A stretch of DNA of 64,000 nt. Origin: Planctomycetota bacterium. Its GTDB lineage: Bacteria; Planctomycetota; UBA8742; UBA2392. The position numbers were made by a program, and so were the translations under genes. The notes below the pieces were generated by a model, which made no database searches, was not told the DNA's origin, and saw only the letters and a list, made by a program, of their open reading frames with translations. Numbering within the stretch: position 1 is the first letter of the stretch; every line of letters begins with the position of its first letter. This document shows, in pieces, positions 44,601-52,230 of this stretch. The stretch is taken from positions 620,001 to 684,000 of the forward strand of contig JADKGX010000001.1 of the NCBI GenBank assembly GCA_016722065.1, read 5' to 3'.

Positions 44601-44760
44601 CCTGGGTCGCGCTAGATTCGGCCAGCGGCCCGCGCGCGTTGTGGCGCGGGTCTTGCGTTTCCAGCAAGTTGAACGAACCACCTGAAACGGCCATGCCGGC
44701 CGCAACCAGCACCAGCACCAAAATGGCGGCCAGCGCCAAGACCAAAGTCTTCTGGCTCAT
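41683..44760 (-). CDS. large exported protein with carboxypeptidase-regulatory-like repeats
   Basis: 1025 residues from the ATG at 44760. A hydrophobic N-terminal helix (4-28) acts as signal or anchor, then a charged, disordered region. From about 150 there are 9-10 beta-sandwich units of the CarboxypepD_reg/Cna-B type. Each has a G-x-V-x-D/T-x-x-G-x-P-(L/V)-x-x-A-x-V strand pair and a G-x-Y/F-x-(L/F)-x-x-L-x-P-x-x-Y closing motif. No enzyme domain is attached. Such tandem units form rods on the cell surface or in the periplasm. The small coiled-coil gene follows 12 bases downstream. It is divergent from the Gly-Asn-Asp-x-Tyr repeat protein. Confidence 0.8.
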   Translation of the reverse strand: MSQKTLVLALAAILVLVLVAAGMAVSGGSFNLLETQDPRHNARGPLAESSATQADAEQADFEDNIAGSDEHGPYRLGQGGVRVYRDDKGRFFIVDPQGKQVWTDALGRAQKTGKTPGAKTGGPAGSGSSANPASTQGTKADDAAKEDAQPETASLTGSVVDDAGNAFEGAKISLEVEGSSTRTATSGPQGGFAVTGLPTQKLIRASASDSRGNTSKVQTTRLTPGSHALPQALVLPRDTSIRGVVRSAQTGEVLGAASVTLFEGSEKAGWSNKVKASMRTGTDGGFEFAKLLPAYYRISVSCDGFTPRILNAVEPPRDLSVDLQPGAAISGLVKAADGTPLASARVACDFTAEPAQSFHTEAFTDENGFYAVKCQPESQHNVVSVVAAGFAGDRRTFVKSGSEHIDFTLQPSANVVLRGRLLTKTGAPVTAATFRVFDAQKKATKVFQSVGPGSDGAFWVEVDVSGAELRINSGGLAELRTSFSPVAGQTVELGDLYMDSGYAVFGVIAESAQGHKPIAKADVSVGAVKATSDDQGKYRLEGLGVEEFIVRVLHAAYLGNAVKVTPTPGIYEIELNIELGKASFEARVLVKDGDTSGPLAGAKGSLTAYGVALTTAADGLLHFEGLSSLKIDAVFEKAGYATVKVQITADVAENVASAPPQEITLVRGAAISGLCTTQGTALPAASNVEVWDTAKLLVTVQTDSEGKYKTESLPWGVYFVGLPDYGIVPRSVTVSDQGATLDLEVGTICHARGRLLRSDGQPHANAGVYVYRHDNVYWTATFHTDPDGNYELQNLFPGQYVFCALKSQGDVAAQFAVKVNVAKAGWNNIDVNLPQITGVMVGRVTYPGGAPVKRARVSVTNLTANFERALLAAYVVTDDNGYYRAERLENGFQMIARVGGYPDEAVTGTAFSTEVSVPSDDTPVEANIEVAPAGVEITVKYRRADNGPIPSGGPLCYLFDAQGRMAGLFFGGGVFTGTIPLHDVVPGSYTLVATFRGCKRASLTIVVGSTAPQNLEILIEPETRS

Positions 44761-45025
44761 ACGAATGTCCAAAACGGTGTCGGCGTCGAAGCGGCAACAG
44801 GTTAGCGAGGCAGCAGCCCAAGTTCAGCAAAAACCGCCGCTGCGCGGCCGCAACCAAGACAGTGATTGGCGATTCACTTAGAGGCGCAGTTTGAATCGGC
44901 GCGGTCTGGTTTGCGGCCTGGCCGTTTTCGTTGATCATTCATGCCGTTTTCCGAAACCGGAATTCCAACGAGTGGCAGGCGTGAGTTTGGCCGGCGGCGC
45001 GGTATGCTGCGCGCGGAGGATTCCC

Positions 45026-47278
45026 ATGCGCATTGTCTGCCTGCTGGCCCTGTTGCTGGTTCCGTTGCTTGTGGTCGCGCAGGACAAACCCGAACCACCG
45101 CCGCGCAAGTGGACCTATGGCTCGTTTGGCGTGGCGATGCGCGCTGACTTGACGATCTACCAGGGCGGCGCGCGCAATGCCGCCGGCGAGGTTGTGGTCA
45201 CGGTGGACGACCGCCTTTTGGCCTGGGACGGCAAAGAACTGAAGACTCTCGATGACTTCTGCCGGGCGCTGTACGCGACCAAACCCGGCCAGGAAGTAGA
45301 GATCACGTTTGAGCGCCCGGTCAAAGACAGCAAGGAGAAGTCCACCATCAAGGCCACGATCAAGCTGGGTGACCCGCGCACCCAGTTTGCCAACCTTTAC
45401 ACCAGTAAGGAAAAGCGCCAGCGCAGCTTTGACTGGAAAGCCAGCGACGCCGCCAAATCGGCCACACCGCTGCGCACCCGAGCCATGCGGGAATTGACCG
45501 ACGGAAAGCTGCTGGCCCAGTGGGAGGCCGTGATTGCGGCCCATGAACGTGAACTGGACCTGTGGGATTGCTATGAATCTACCAGCGCCTGTGAGTTGCT
45601 GCTTAAGGACCCCCTGGCCAGCGACGCCTTTGTTCGCGCCGCCACCGACGCCATGGCTGGCGACCAGGGCAAAGGCATCGTTGCCGCCCACGCGCTTGCG
45701 TCGCGCCTGCTGGATCGCGCCGCCGAACCCTGGGCCGCGCCCCAGGACCTGTTCCCCAAAGCCGCAACCACAAAGCCCGAGGCCGCGCGCCAGCTTGGCG
45801 GCAATATGGACATCGCCCTGGGCCTGCTGGACAGCAACAAGGAAGCCCGCGCAAGCCTTGGCGCCGAAGCCTGGGCCGACCTGTTGCGGCAGGTACAGGC
45901 TTTTGAGTTCGCCTGGGCCGGAGAAGACGGACACGACAAGTGCGCGGCGCTGGTCAAGGCCATGCGCGAGGCCGGGTTGCAACCCGCAGCGGCCCTGCCC
46001 AAGGCCGGTTTTGCCTTGGACAAAATCGAATCCATGGCCATCGGCTACTGGAACCAGAAAGAGGCCGGCGCCCAGATGCCGATCTTTCCGGACATCGACA
46101 CCAGCAAGTTTGTGCAGGGCAGCGTGCTGTGCTATCGCTGCGAATACGGCGTGATCGCCATTGGCGGCAAAGACCGCAATGTATGGATCGGCGGCCCCGA
46201 CGCCCCGGCCGTGATCGTTGACCTTGGCGGCGACGACGATTACACCGATCTGGGCGTCACCGATTCGGGCCACCCGGTGCAGGTGATCATCGACCTTGGC
46301 GGTAACGACCGCTATCGCAGCACCACCAAGTGGGGCGTGGCAGCCGGCGTGCTGGGCACCGCCATCATCGACGACCGCAATGGCGATGATCTTTATGAGT
46401 GCGCGCAATGGGGCATCGGCGCGGCCTTTGGCGGCGTCGGCTTGATTCTGGATGCCAGGGGCAACGACCGCTATCTGGGCGGCACCTATGGCATTGGTTG
46501 CGCGGCTTACGGTGCCGGGGGCGTGATCGACCTTGAGGGCAACGACCTCTACGACAGCAACTACCACAGCATCGGCGTTGGCGAGGCCGGGGGCGTCGGC
46601 TTTGTGCTGGACGGTGCCGGTGACGACGTTTACCGCTGCACGGGCCTTGTGCCCAGCGGCTATGGCACCGCAGGCGAATGGTCGGGCTGGGGCATAGGCT
46701 GCGGCTTTGGCTGGCGCGGGCTGGCCGGGGGCGGCACCGGCGTGGTGATTGACGTTTCCGGCAACGACATTTACAGCGCCGGCGAGTTCGGGCTTGGCTG
46801 CGGCTACTTTCTGGGCGTTGGCATGGTGCGCGATATGGCCGGCGACGACATTTACCATTCGTCGCGTTACGGCCTGGCAGCGGCGGCGCACTGCGCAGTG
46901 GGCCTGTTCATGGATGACACAGGCAACGACACCTATGAGGGCAAAACGGCCGCCAGCATGGCCGGAGTATGGGATATCGTGACCGGCTACTTCTGCGACG
47001 GCGGCGGCAACGACATCTATCGCTGTGACGGCCTGGGGCTGGGCGCCTGTGCCATGAACGGCGTGGGCCTGTTCTGGGAGGGCGGCGGTGACGACGTGTA
47101 CCGTTGCGGCGCAAGCTGCCTGGGGCACGGCGGCGCGGCCGAATACGGCGGCGGCCGGTTGGCCAAGAATTTTGGGTTGTTTTTCGACCTGGGCGGCAAA
47201 GATTCGTACCCCGAGGGCAAACGCGTCAACGGCAGCAAATTCTGGGAAAGCGACTACGGCCTTTTTGCAGACGACTGA
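45026..47278 (+). CDS. exported protein with PDZ-like domain and twelve Gly-Asn-Asp-x-Tyr repeats
   Basis: 750 residues; the ATG at 45026 has a strong GCGGAGGA upstream. Signal peptide 1-18 (Ala-Gln cut). A PDZ-like region (about 30-115) is followed by a helical domain (about 140-345). The C-terminal half (about 375-735) has twelve copies of [G/D]-[N/D]-D-x-Y spaced roughly 20-45 residues apart, with Gly-rich turns between (GLILDARGNDRYLGGTYGIG, GVIDLEGNDLYDSN). The pattern resembles a parallel beta-roll, related in look to calcium-binding RTX repeats, with several Cys. No catalytic residues were identified. It is likely secreted or periplasmic, perhaps calcium-stabilised. Confidence 0.8.
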   Translation: MRIVCLLALLLVPLLVVAQDKPEPPPRKWTYGSFGVAMRADLTIYQGGARNAAGEVVVTVDDRLLAWDGKELKTLDDFCRALYATKPGQEVEITFERPVKDSKEKSTIKATIKLGDPRTQFANLYTSKEKRQRSFDWKASDAAKSATPLRTRAMRELTDGKLLAQWEAVIAAHERELDLWDCYESTSACELLLKDPLASDAFVRAATDAMAGDQGKGIVAAHALASRLLDRAAEPWAAPQDLFPKAATTKPEAARQLGGNMDIALGLLDSNKEARASLGAEAWADLLRQVQAFEFAWAGEDGHDKCAALVKAMREAGLQPAAALPKAGFALDKIESMAIGYWNQKEAGAQMPIFPDIDTSKFVQGSVLCYRCEYGVIAIGGKDRNVWIGGPDAPAVIVDLGGDDDYTDLGVTDSGHPVQVIIDLGGNDRYRSTTKWGVAAGVLGTAIIDDRNGDDLYECAQWGIGAAFGGVGLILDARGNDRYLGGTYGIGCAAYGAGGVIDLEGNDLYDSNYHSIGVGEAGGVGFVLDGAGDDVYRCTGLVPSGYGTAGEWSGWGIGCGFGWRGLAGGGTGVVIDVSGNDIYSAGEFGLGCGYFLGVGMVRDMAGDDIYHSSRYGLAAAAHCAVGLFMDDTGNDTYEGKTAASMAGVWDIVTGYFCDGGGNDIYRCDGLGLGACAMNGVGLFWEGGGDDVYRCGASCLGHGGAAEYGGGRLAKNFGLFFDLGGKDSYPEGKRVNGSKFWESDYGLFADD

Positions 47279-47337
47279 CGGTAGTGACGTCTGGTCTACA
47301 GATTTACCCAGATGAAGTCTGAGTCTTCGATACTGCG

Positions 47338-47376
47338 AGTGGCTATCCGCGTGAATCTGTGTTGATCTGTGGACTA
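47338..47376 (-). repeat. isolated ATCTGTG-track remnant
   Basis: ATCCGCGTGAATCTGTGTTGATCTGTGG is a minus-orientation copy of the 10-base track of the 21-25 kb repeat family, without the hairpin, in the 106-bp gap upstream of queA. Confidence 0.55.
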
Positions 47377-47384
47377 TCACGCCC

Positions 47385-48500
47385 ATGCGTTCCGACACGT
47401 TCAACTTCGAGATCCCGCCGCATCGCATCGCTCAGGCACCGGCCGCGCGCCGCGATGATTCGAAGTTGATGGTCGTGCGGCGCAGCACGGGCGCGATGGA
47501 ACACCGCGTGTTCCGCGACCTGCCCGGGCTTTTGGCCCCCGGCGATTTGCTGGTGGCCAACAACACGCGCGTCAACCCCTGCCGCCTGTATGCCACAAGG
47601 GCCAGTGGCGGCCGCGTGGAAGTGTTTGTGCTGGCACGATGCAAGATTGAAGATTCAAGATTCAAGACGAACAGCGCAGACCAGCCTGAATCACGAACTT
47701 TGAATCTTGAACCTGCCGCCCTGTTCACGGCGCTGACCAACGCCGGCGGCAAGCTCGAACCCGGCGAAGTTCTTTCCCTGCAAGGCGCGACGGTAACCCT
47801 GCTGGAGCGCGACCACAGCGGCCCGGGGCATTGGCTGGTTCGAATCGACTGCCCCGGCGATGTCGACGACTTTCTTGCCCGCTTTGCCAAGATGCCGCTG
47901 CCCCAATACATCGAGCGCGCCAAGGGCCCCGACGACCGCGACGCGCTGGACCGCGAGCGCTATCAAACCGTGTTCGCACAAACCCCAGGGGCCGTGGCTG
48001 CGCCCACCGCCGGCCTGCACTTCACGCCCGCTGTCTTTGAGGCCCTGGCCGCCCGCGGCGTGAATCGCGCGTTTGTCACTCTGCATGTCGGGCCGGGCAC
48101 CTTTCGCCCCCTCAAGGCCGCAACCCTTGCCGAACACGACATGCACGCCGAGAGTTACACCGTGGCGCCGGAACTGGAGGCCGCCGTGCGCCAAACACGC
48201 AGCCAGGGAGGGCGAGTCATTGCCGTGGGAACAACCACCTGCCGCACACTGGAAACCGTCAGCGACGAACACGGCATGCCCCGCCCCGGCCAGGGCCAAA
48301 CCGGGCTGTTCATTCACCCGCCCTGGCGGTTTCGCTGCGTAGACGCACTGCTGACCAACTTTCACCTGCCGCGCAGCACGTTGATCTTTCTGGTGGCGGC
48401 GTATCTTGGCGTCGAACTGACCCGCAAGGCCTATCAGGCGGCCCTGGCCGGTGACTATCGCTTCTTCAGTTATGGCGATGCGATGTTGTGCCTGCCTTGA
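47385..48500 (+). CDS. queA: QueA, S-adenosylmethionine:tRNA ribosyltransferase-isomerase
   Basis: 371 residues against a usual ~345. Conserved stretches: FEIPPHRIAQAPAARRDDSKL, LLVANNTRV, KMPLPQYIER, ERYQTVFA, GAVAAPTAGLHFT, LHVGPGTFRPL, HxMHAE, GTTTCRTLE and LLTNFHLPRSTLIFLVAA. It transfers the ribosyl moiety of SAM to preQ1-tRNA, the penultimate step of queuosine in tRNA. An insertion of about 25 residues at 85-109 (RCKIEDSRF...LNLEP) interrupts the region between strands and is encoded by a DNA inverted repeat. The catalytic core is complete, so the protein should work if the insertion forms a loop. Confidence 0.95.
   Translation: MRSDTFNFEIPPHRIAQAPAARRDDSKLMVVRRSTGAMEHRVFRDLPGLLAPGDLLVANNTRVNPCRLYATRASGGRVEVFVLARCKIEDSRFKTNSADQPESRTLNLEPAALFTALTNAGGKLEPGEVLSLQGATVTLLERDHSGPGHWLVRIDCPGDVDDFLARFAKMPLPQYIERAKGPDDRDALDRERYQTVFAQTPGAVAAPTAGLHFTPAVFEALAARGVNRAFVTLHVGPGTFRPLKAATLAEHDMHAESYTVAPELEAAVRQTRSQGGRVIAVGTTTCRTLETVSDEHGMPRPGQGQTGLFIHPPWRFRCVDALLTNFHLPRSTLIFLVAAYLGVELTRKAYQAALAGDYRFFSYGDAMLCLP
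47654..47711 (+). repeat. inverted-repeat insertion inside queA
   Basis: TTCAAGATTCAA (47654-47665) and its exact complement TTGAATCTTGAA (47700-47711) flank 34 bases. The element keeps the reading frame and adds about 25 residues to QueA. Its AT content differs from the GC-rich gene around it, which suggests an inserted mini-element. Confidence 0.7.
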
Positions 48501-48597
48501 ATGGTGGCCTGGTCTGAAACGCGCATCCTGGCGCTTGTGCGGGGGTTGCATACGGAACCTCGCGCCGGGGCGGCGCAGTGGCTAACCTTCGATCCTG

Positions 48598-49986
48598 ATG
48601 TCGGAAGCAGCCAAAGAAAACGTTCCCTTTTCTTCGCACCTGGATGAACTGCGCAAGCGGCTGATCTGGGTGCTGGTGGGCGTGTTCGTGGCGTTCACCT
48701 TGGTGTTTTCACTGTGGGCCGAATACATCGTCAACTTCATGCAGGAACTGGCCTACGTGACCCACAAGGTCGACGGCGAGTCCGTGCGCCACAAGATCAA
48801 GTTTGCCGTCATCAGCCCGCTGGAAAACTTCAGCACCACCATGCGGGTAAGCCTTTACGCGGCGCTGGTGTTTGCCTACCCCTGGGCCATGTTGCACCTG
48901 TATCTGTTTGTCGCGCCGGGGCTTTACCGGCATGAGAGGCGATTCTTTCAGGTCGCGATTCCCAGCGTGTTTGTGCTGTTCTTTGCGGGCGCGGCCTTTG
49001 GCTATTACGTGCTGATGCCAATCAGCATTGCCTTCTTGCTGGATTTCAACGTCGAGGCCTTTGACGTTCAAACCACCTATTCCCTGGGCCAGTTCTTGAA
49101 CCTGGTGTTTACGCTGACCTTCGGACTGGGGTTTGTGTTTCAGATTCCGTTGCTGGTGGCGCCGTTGATCCGCTTTGGGTTGCTTTCGCCCACCTTCTTC
49201 AAGCGCTATCGCAAGTACACCGTCTTCATTGCCGTGGTGCTGGGCGCGGTAATTTCCCCGACCGGCCTGATCTTTGACATGTTCATTGCCGGCGCACCGG
49301 TGTTCTTTCTGACCGAGGGCGGCGTCCTGATTGGGCGCTGGTGGCGGGCTTCGGCACTCAAGGCCGCAGAAAAAGAAGCCCTGCGCCGCACCGCCGCCGG
49401 AGAAACCGTAGACCCGGAGGAACTGGCTGGCGGCCTGGCCATGGACCTGGAAAAGAAGCTGAAGGACTTTGCCGGTGGCGGCGCGCGCAAGTTCGCACGC
49501 GAGTTGATCAAGGGCCTTCGCGAAGGCGGCGACGACATCAAATCGTTGTTTGACGACAACTACACCGACGCCGACAAACCCGCCACGCAGGTGAAGCTGA
49601 AGACCCGCAAGCCCGCGCAGCCCAAGGACAACGGCGCATCGGAAGCACCGCGGGCGGTCGCGCCAGACCAGGTGTTCACGCCGGCCACGCCTGTTGCCGC
49701 AGCCGCATCTACCACCCCGCCACCCTATGTGCCCGCCACGCCGGTGCCGCCCACGCGCGTTGACGCCCAGGCCATGGACGCCACGGCGATTGCTGCTGCG
49801 CCACAAAGCCCCGCCGACGAAGAATTCCCCGACCGTCCCTGGGTTGAGGGCGTTGATGAAGACATGGCCCGTTACATTGAGGACCGGGTCAGCCAGCGGC
49901 TGCAACAGTTCATGGAAAAGGAACTGCGACCCTGGATGGAACGCGTAGAACACGAGTTGCGCGACAAGCAGGACCCCAAGCAATGA
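48598..49986 (+). CDS. tatC: TatC, twin-arginine translocase subunit, with long C-terminal extension
   Basis: 462 residues. The first ~250 are TatC: the N-terminal FSSHLDELRKRL with conserved Glu, six hydrophobic helices (starting near 22, 82, 117, 160, 205 and 223), and the mid-protein ISPLENFST and PxxLFxxxPGLYxxER motifs. TatC recognises Tat signal peptides at the inner membrane. From about 260 the protein continues as a charged, Pro/Ala-rich cytoplasmic tail of ~200 residues with a coiled-coil-like end (RVSQRLQQFMEKEL). Such tails are rare; planctomycete TatC proteins sometimes carry them (from memory). The kdsC-like gene follows 16 bases downstream. Confidence 0.95.
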   Translation: MSEAAKENVPFSSHLDELRKRLIWVLVGVFVAFTLVFSLWAEYIVNFMQELAYVTHKVDGESVRHKIKFAVISPLENFSTTMRVSLYAALVFAYPWAMLHLYLFVAPGLYRHERRFFQVAIPSVFVLFFAGAAFGYYVLMPISIAFLLDFNVEAFDVQTTYSLGQFLNLVFTLTFGLGFVFQIPLLVAPLIRFGLLSPTFFKRYRKYTVFIAVVLGAVISPTGLIFDMFIAGAPVFFLTEGGVLIGRWWRASALKAAEKEALRRTAAGETVDPEELAGGLAMDLEKKLKDFAGGGARKFARELIKGLREGGDDIKSLFDDNYTDADKPATQVKLKTRKPAQPKDNGASEAPRAVAPDQVFTPATPVAAAASTTPPPYVPATPVPPTRVDAQAMDATAIAAAPQSPADEEFPDRPWVEGVDEDMARYIEDRVSQRLQQFMEKELRPWMERVEHELRDKQDPKQ

Positions 49987-50002
49987 ACCGGAGAACCCGT
50001 CA

Positions 50003-50545
50003 ATGCCCGTAACCGCCAAAGAATGGGCCCAGATCAAGCTGCTGGCCTGTGATGTCGATGGCGTGCTGACCGACGGCGGCGTGCTGTACGGGCCCGACGG
50101 CGAATTGGCCAAGCGCTTCTACATTCGCGACGGCATGGGCCTGCGGCTGCTGGAGGCCGCCGGCGTGCGCGTGGCCGTGATTACCAGCGAACTCAGCCCG
50201 GTAGTGGGCGCACGCGTAAAACGGTTGATGCTGAGCGATTACCGCCCCGGCATGAAACGCAAAGGCGAGGCCTTGCGGCAATCCATGGCCCAGTTCAGCG
50301 CTGCCCCCAACGAGACGGCCTACATCGGCGACGACGTCAATGATGCCGAGGCACTGGTGGTTGCCGGCATTGCGATAGCGCCCGCCGACGCCAGCGACTT
50401 TGCCAAATCCGTTTCGCGCTACATCACGCAAAAGCCCGGCGGCAACGGGGCGGTGCGCGAAGTGGCCGACCTGATTCTGGCCGCCAAGGGCATTGATGCC
50501 GCCAAGCTGTGGGCCGAACTTCACGGCGGCAAACCAGAGGTCTGA
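50003..50545 (+). CDS. kdsC: KdsC-type 3-deoxy-D-manno-octulosonate 8-phosphate phosphatase (HAD)
   Basis: 180 residues; the ATG at 50003 follows CCGGAG. The HAD core is clear: DVDGVLTDG (Asp17 nucleophile, Asp19), VITSEL (motif II), KRKGEAL (Lys of motif III) and YIGDDVNDAEAL (motif IV Asp-Asp). Residues KRFYIRDGMGLRLL match the KdsC pattern and distinguish it from other short HADs. KdsC removes phosphate from KDO 8-phosphate to give KDO for lipopolysaccharide. N-acylneuraminate phosphatases are close relatives, so this activity is probable rather than proven. It lies 16 bases after tatC and converges on the PIG-L gene. Confidence 0.85.
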   Translation: MPVTAKEWAQIKLLACDVDGVLTDGGVLYGPDGELAKRFYIRDGMGLRLLEAAGVRVAVITSELSPVVGARVKRLMLSDYRPGMKRKGEALRQSMAQFSAAPNETAYIGDDVNDAEALVVAGIAIAPADASDFAKSVSRYITQKPGGNGAVREVADLILAAKGIDAAKLWAELHGGKPEV

Positions 50546-50548
50546 ACC

Positions 50549-51415
50549 CTACGGCAGGCGCCAGAAGCGCTCTATGTAGCCCGTGTAACCTGACTGCCGT
50601 GCATACTTCGCCGCCAGCGTTGCATACTTTCCTGTGCCGCCGACAATGCCCTGCACCTGGCTGGCGTGGCATTCAAACACGCGCTGGGCAAAACCGGCGG
50701 CCTTTGGCGCGAAGCGCTTTACTTGCGGCTTTGCCAAACGCCTGCCCGTGCTGCCCGCTGCCGCCAGCATCGCAAACCCCTTCAGGCATTGCTGAACCTG
50801 CGTCGGGTCCATTTGCGCCAGCATGGGCGCAGCCCGCAACGAATGCTCAAACTCATCCAGCCATTGGCCCTCGAACTCACCCATGCCCAGCGCCCACAGC
50901 CGCAAGGCCGTAGCATGCCTTACAAAGGCATAAGGGCGATCCTCATAGAACCACAGTTGGCCGTGATCCAGCGCGCGGGCGGCGTTGTGTGTCAGCCGGT
51001 GGTCAATGTGCTCGCCTACACCCAGCGGCGCATATACGCGGCGCGGGCGCAGCGCCTTCACAAGTGTCTGCACCAGCGCCGTGGCCTTTCGCTGGTCGGT
51101 TGCCTGGCGTTTGTTGCGGGCAAAGCACAGGCCGGGCAGATCGCGGTAGCCCGTGCCGCGAAAGGGCGCGTCGTGCAGCGCGCCGTGAATCACGCTGGCG
51201 CCCAGCATGCGGCAGGCGGCTTCGTCTTCAGCCCTGCGAAGGGGGTAGTCTTTGCGCAAGAAAGCGCCGGCGTCGCGCGCTCCGGCGTGGCTGAACAGCG
51301 TTGCCACCATCACGCGCTGGCCGCGCGACACGTGCTCGCGCAGCGTCGCCGCCATGGAAAGCGCCACGTCATCCAGGTGCGGCGAAAGGCAAAGCACGTC
51401 AAAACGGCCGCTCAC
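50549..51415 (-). CDS. PIG-L-family N-acetylglucosamine deacetylase-like protein
   Basis: 288 residues from the GTG at 51415, which shares GTGA with the stop of the ROK-like gene. The catalytic/zinc motif SPHLDD (residues 10-15) replaces the usual PHPDD, and GEHIDHRLTH supplies the HxxH zinc site. The rest of the sequence has the family's alpha/beta layout and a long C-terminal helical part. PIG-L proteins remove the acetyl group from GlcNAc in glycolipids, antibiotics or bacillithiol/mycothiol. The context (glycosyltransferase, ROK-like protein, Asn-synthetase-like ligase) suggests glycoconjugate or natural-product assembly. Last gene of that operon. Confidence 0.8.
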   Translation of the reverse strand: MSGRFDVLCLSPHLDDVALSMAATLREHVSRGQRVMVATLFSHAGARDAGAFLRKDYPLRRAEDEAACRMLGASVIHGALHDAPFRGTGYRDLPGLCFARNKRQATDQRKATALVQTLVKALRPRRVYAPLGVGEHIDHRLTHNAARALDHGQLWFYEDRPYAFVRHATALRLWALGMGEFEGQWLDEFEHSLRAAPMLAQMDPTQVQQCLKGFAMLAAAGSTGRRLAKPQVKRFAPKAAGFAQRVFECHASQVQGIVGGTGKYATLAAKYARQSGYTGYIERFWRLP

Positions 51416-52230
51416 GCTTGTTCCACCATGGCGCCGCCGGGGCCAAAACCCAACGTGACAACCAGCGTGCGCCCCGGGCCGCACAGCCCGGCTTTGCGGG
51501 CGGCAAGCGCCGCCAGTTCAGCATCGTTCATCACGCGCAGGCGCGCCGGCGTTGTCCCCGCGATTTCCGAAGCGCGGGTGGCAATGGCCGACACCAGGTC
51601 TTTGCGACCGCGCCAGCCCGCATAGGTGCAGCCGCCCGGCGACAGGTCGTCGTCCAGTGTCACGGGCAGGCCCAGAACAATACTTGGGGCGCGGGTCTCG
51701 AATCCTCGCGCCAACGCATTGGCGGCAAAAGCGATGGCCTGGTCGCCAAGTTCGCGGGCTTCGGTTCGGGTCAGTTTGGACTCATCGGTGATGATCGGCA
51801 GCCGCGTGATGTCGCGGGCCAGGGCCGTCACCAGGCTTGATGTAGGCGTGCGGCGGGTAACCTTGATGGCCGTCTGGCCTACATCGACCACCACTTCTTC
51901 GTCTTCGGCGGCTGCGCCGGGGCCAAAGCCTGCGCCGGGTAACACGGCGGCCTTGCCGACTTCCTGGGCAAAGCCGGCAAGCCCGGTAATGCCGCCTGCA
52001 AACACCACGCGGTCAGCGTGTCCGGCATGGGCTTCGATGACGGTCATGGCTTTTCGCAGCACCTGGGCAAACTCGGCGGCGATGGAAACATCGTGTTCGC
52101 CGGCGGTGCGGCGCGCGTCCAGTTTGGCCGCGCCAATGGCTTGCCACAGGGCGCCGCCCTCAAAGGGCAGGCTCCAGAGTTCCAGCGGCCGAATGCCCGC
52201 AGGCCGAAAGCGTGTCACCTGCATGTTCAT
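51412..52230 (-). CDS. ROK-like ASKHA protein, apparently circularly permuted
   Basis: 272 residues; the ATG at 52230 overlaps the glycosyltransferase stop as ATGA. The phosphate-1-like motif VVVDVGQTAIK is at 113-123, NDAELAALAARKAG (like the ROK NDxNAAAxxE region) at 235-248, and the phosphate-2-like motif TLGFGPGG at 259-266, only six residues from the end. In ROK kinases an adenosine-binding VxGGG strand/turn follows these motifs. Here VVFAGGI (75-81) precedes them, so the two halves seem swapped. The zinc-binding CxCGxxGC loop of ROK is missing. Kinase activity on a sugar is possible but unproven. It is part of the four-gene operon. Confidence 0.6.
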   Translation of the reverse strand: MNMQVTRFRPAGIRPLELWSLPFEGGALWQAIGAAKLDARRTAGEHDVSIAAEFAQVLRKAMTVIEAHAGHADRVVFAGGITGLAGFAQEVGKAAVLPGAGFGPGAAAEDEEVVVDVGQTAIKVTRRTPTSSLVTALARDITRLPIITDESKLTRTEARELGDQAIAFAANALARGFETRAPSIVLGLPVTLDDDLSPGGCTYAGWRGRKDLVSAIATRASEIAGTTPARLRVMNDAELAALAARKAGLCGPGRTLVVTLGFGPGGAMVEQA

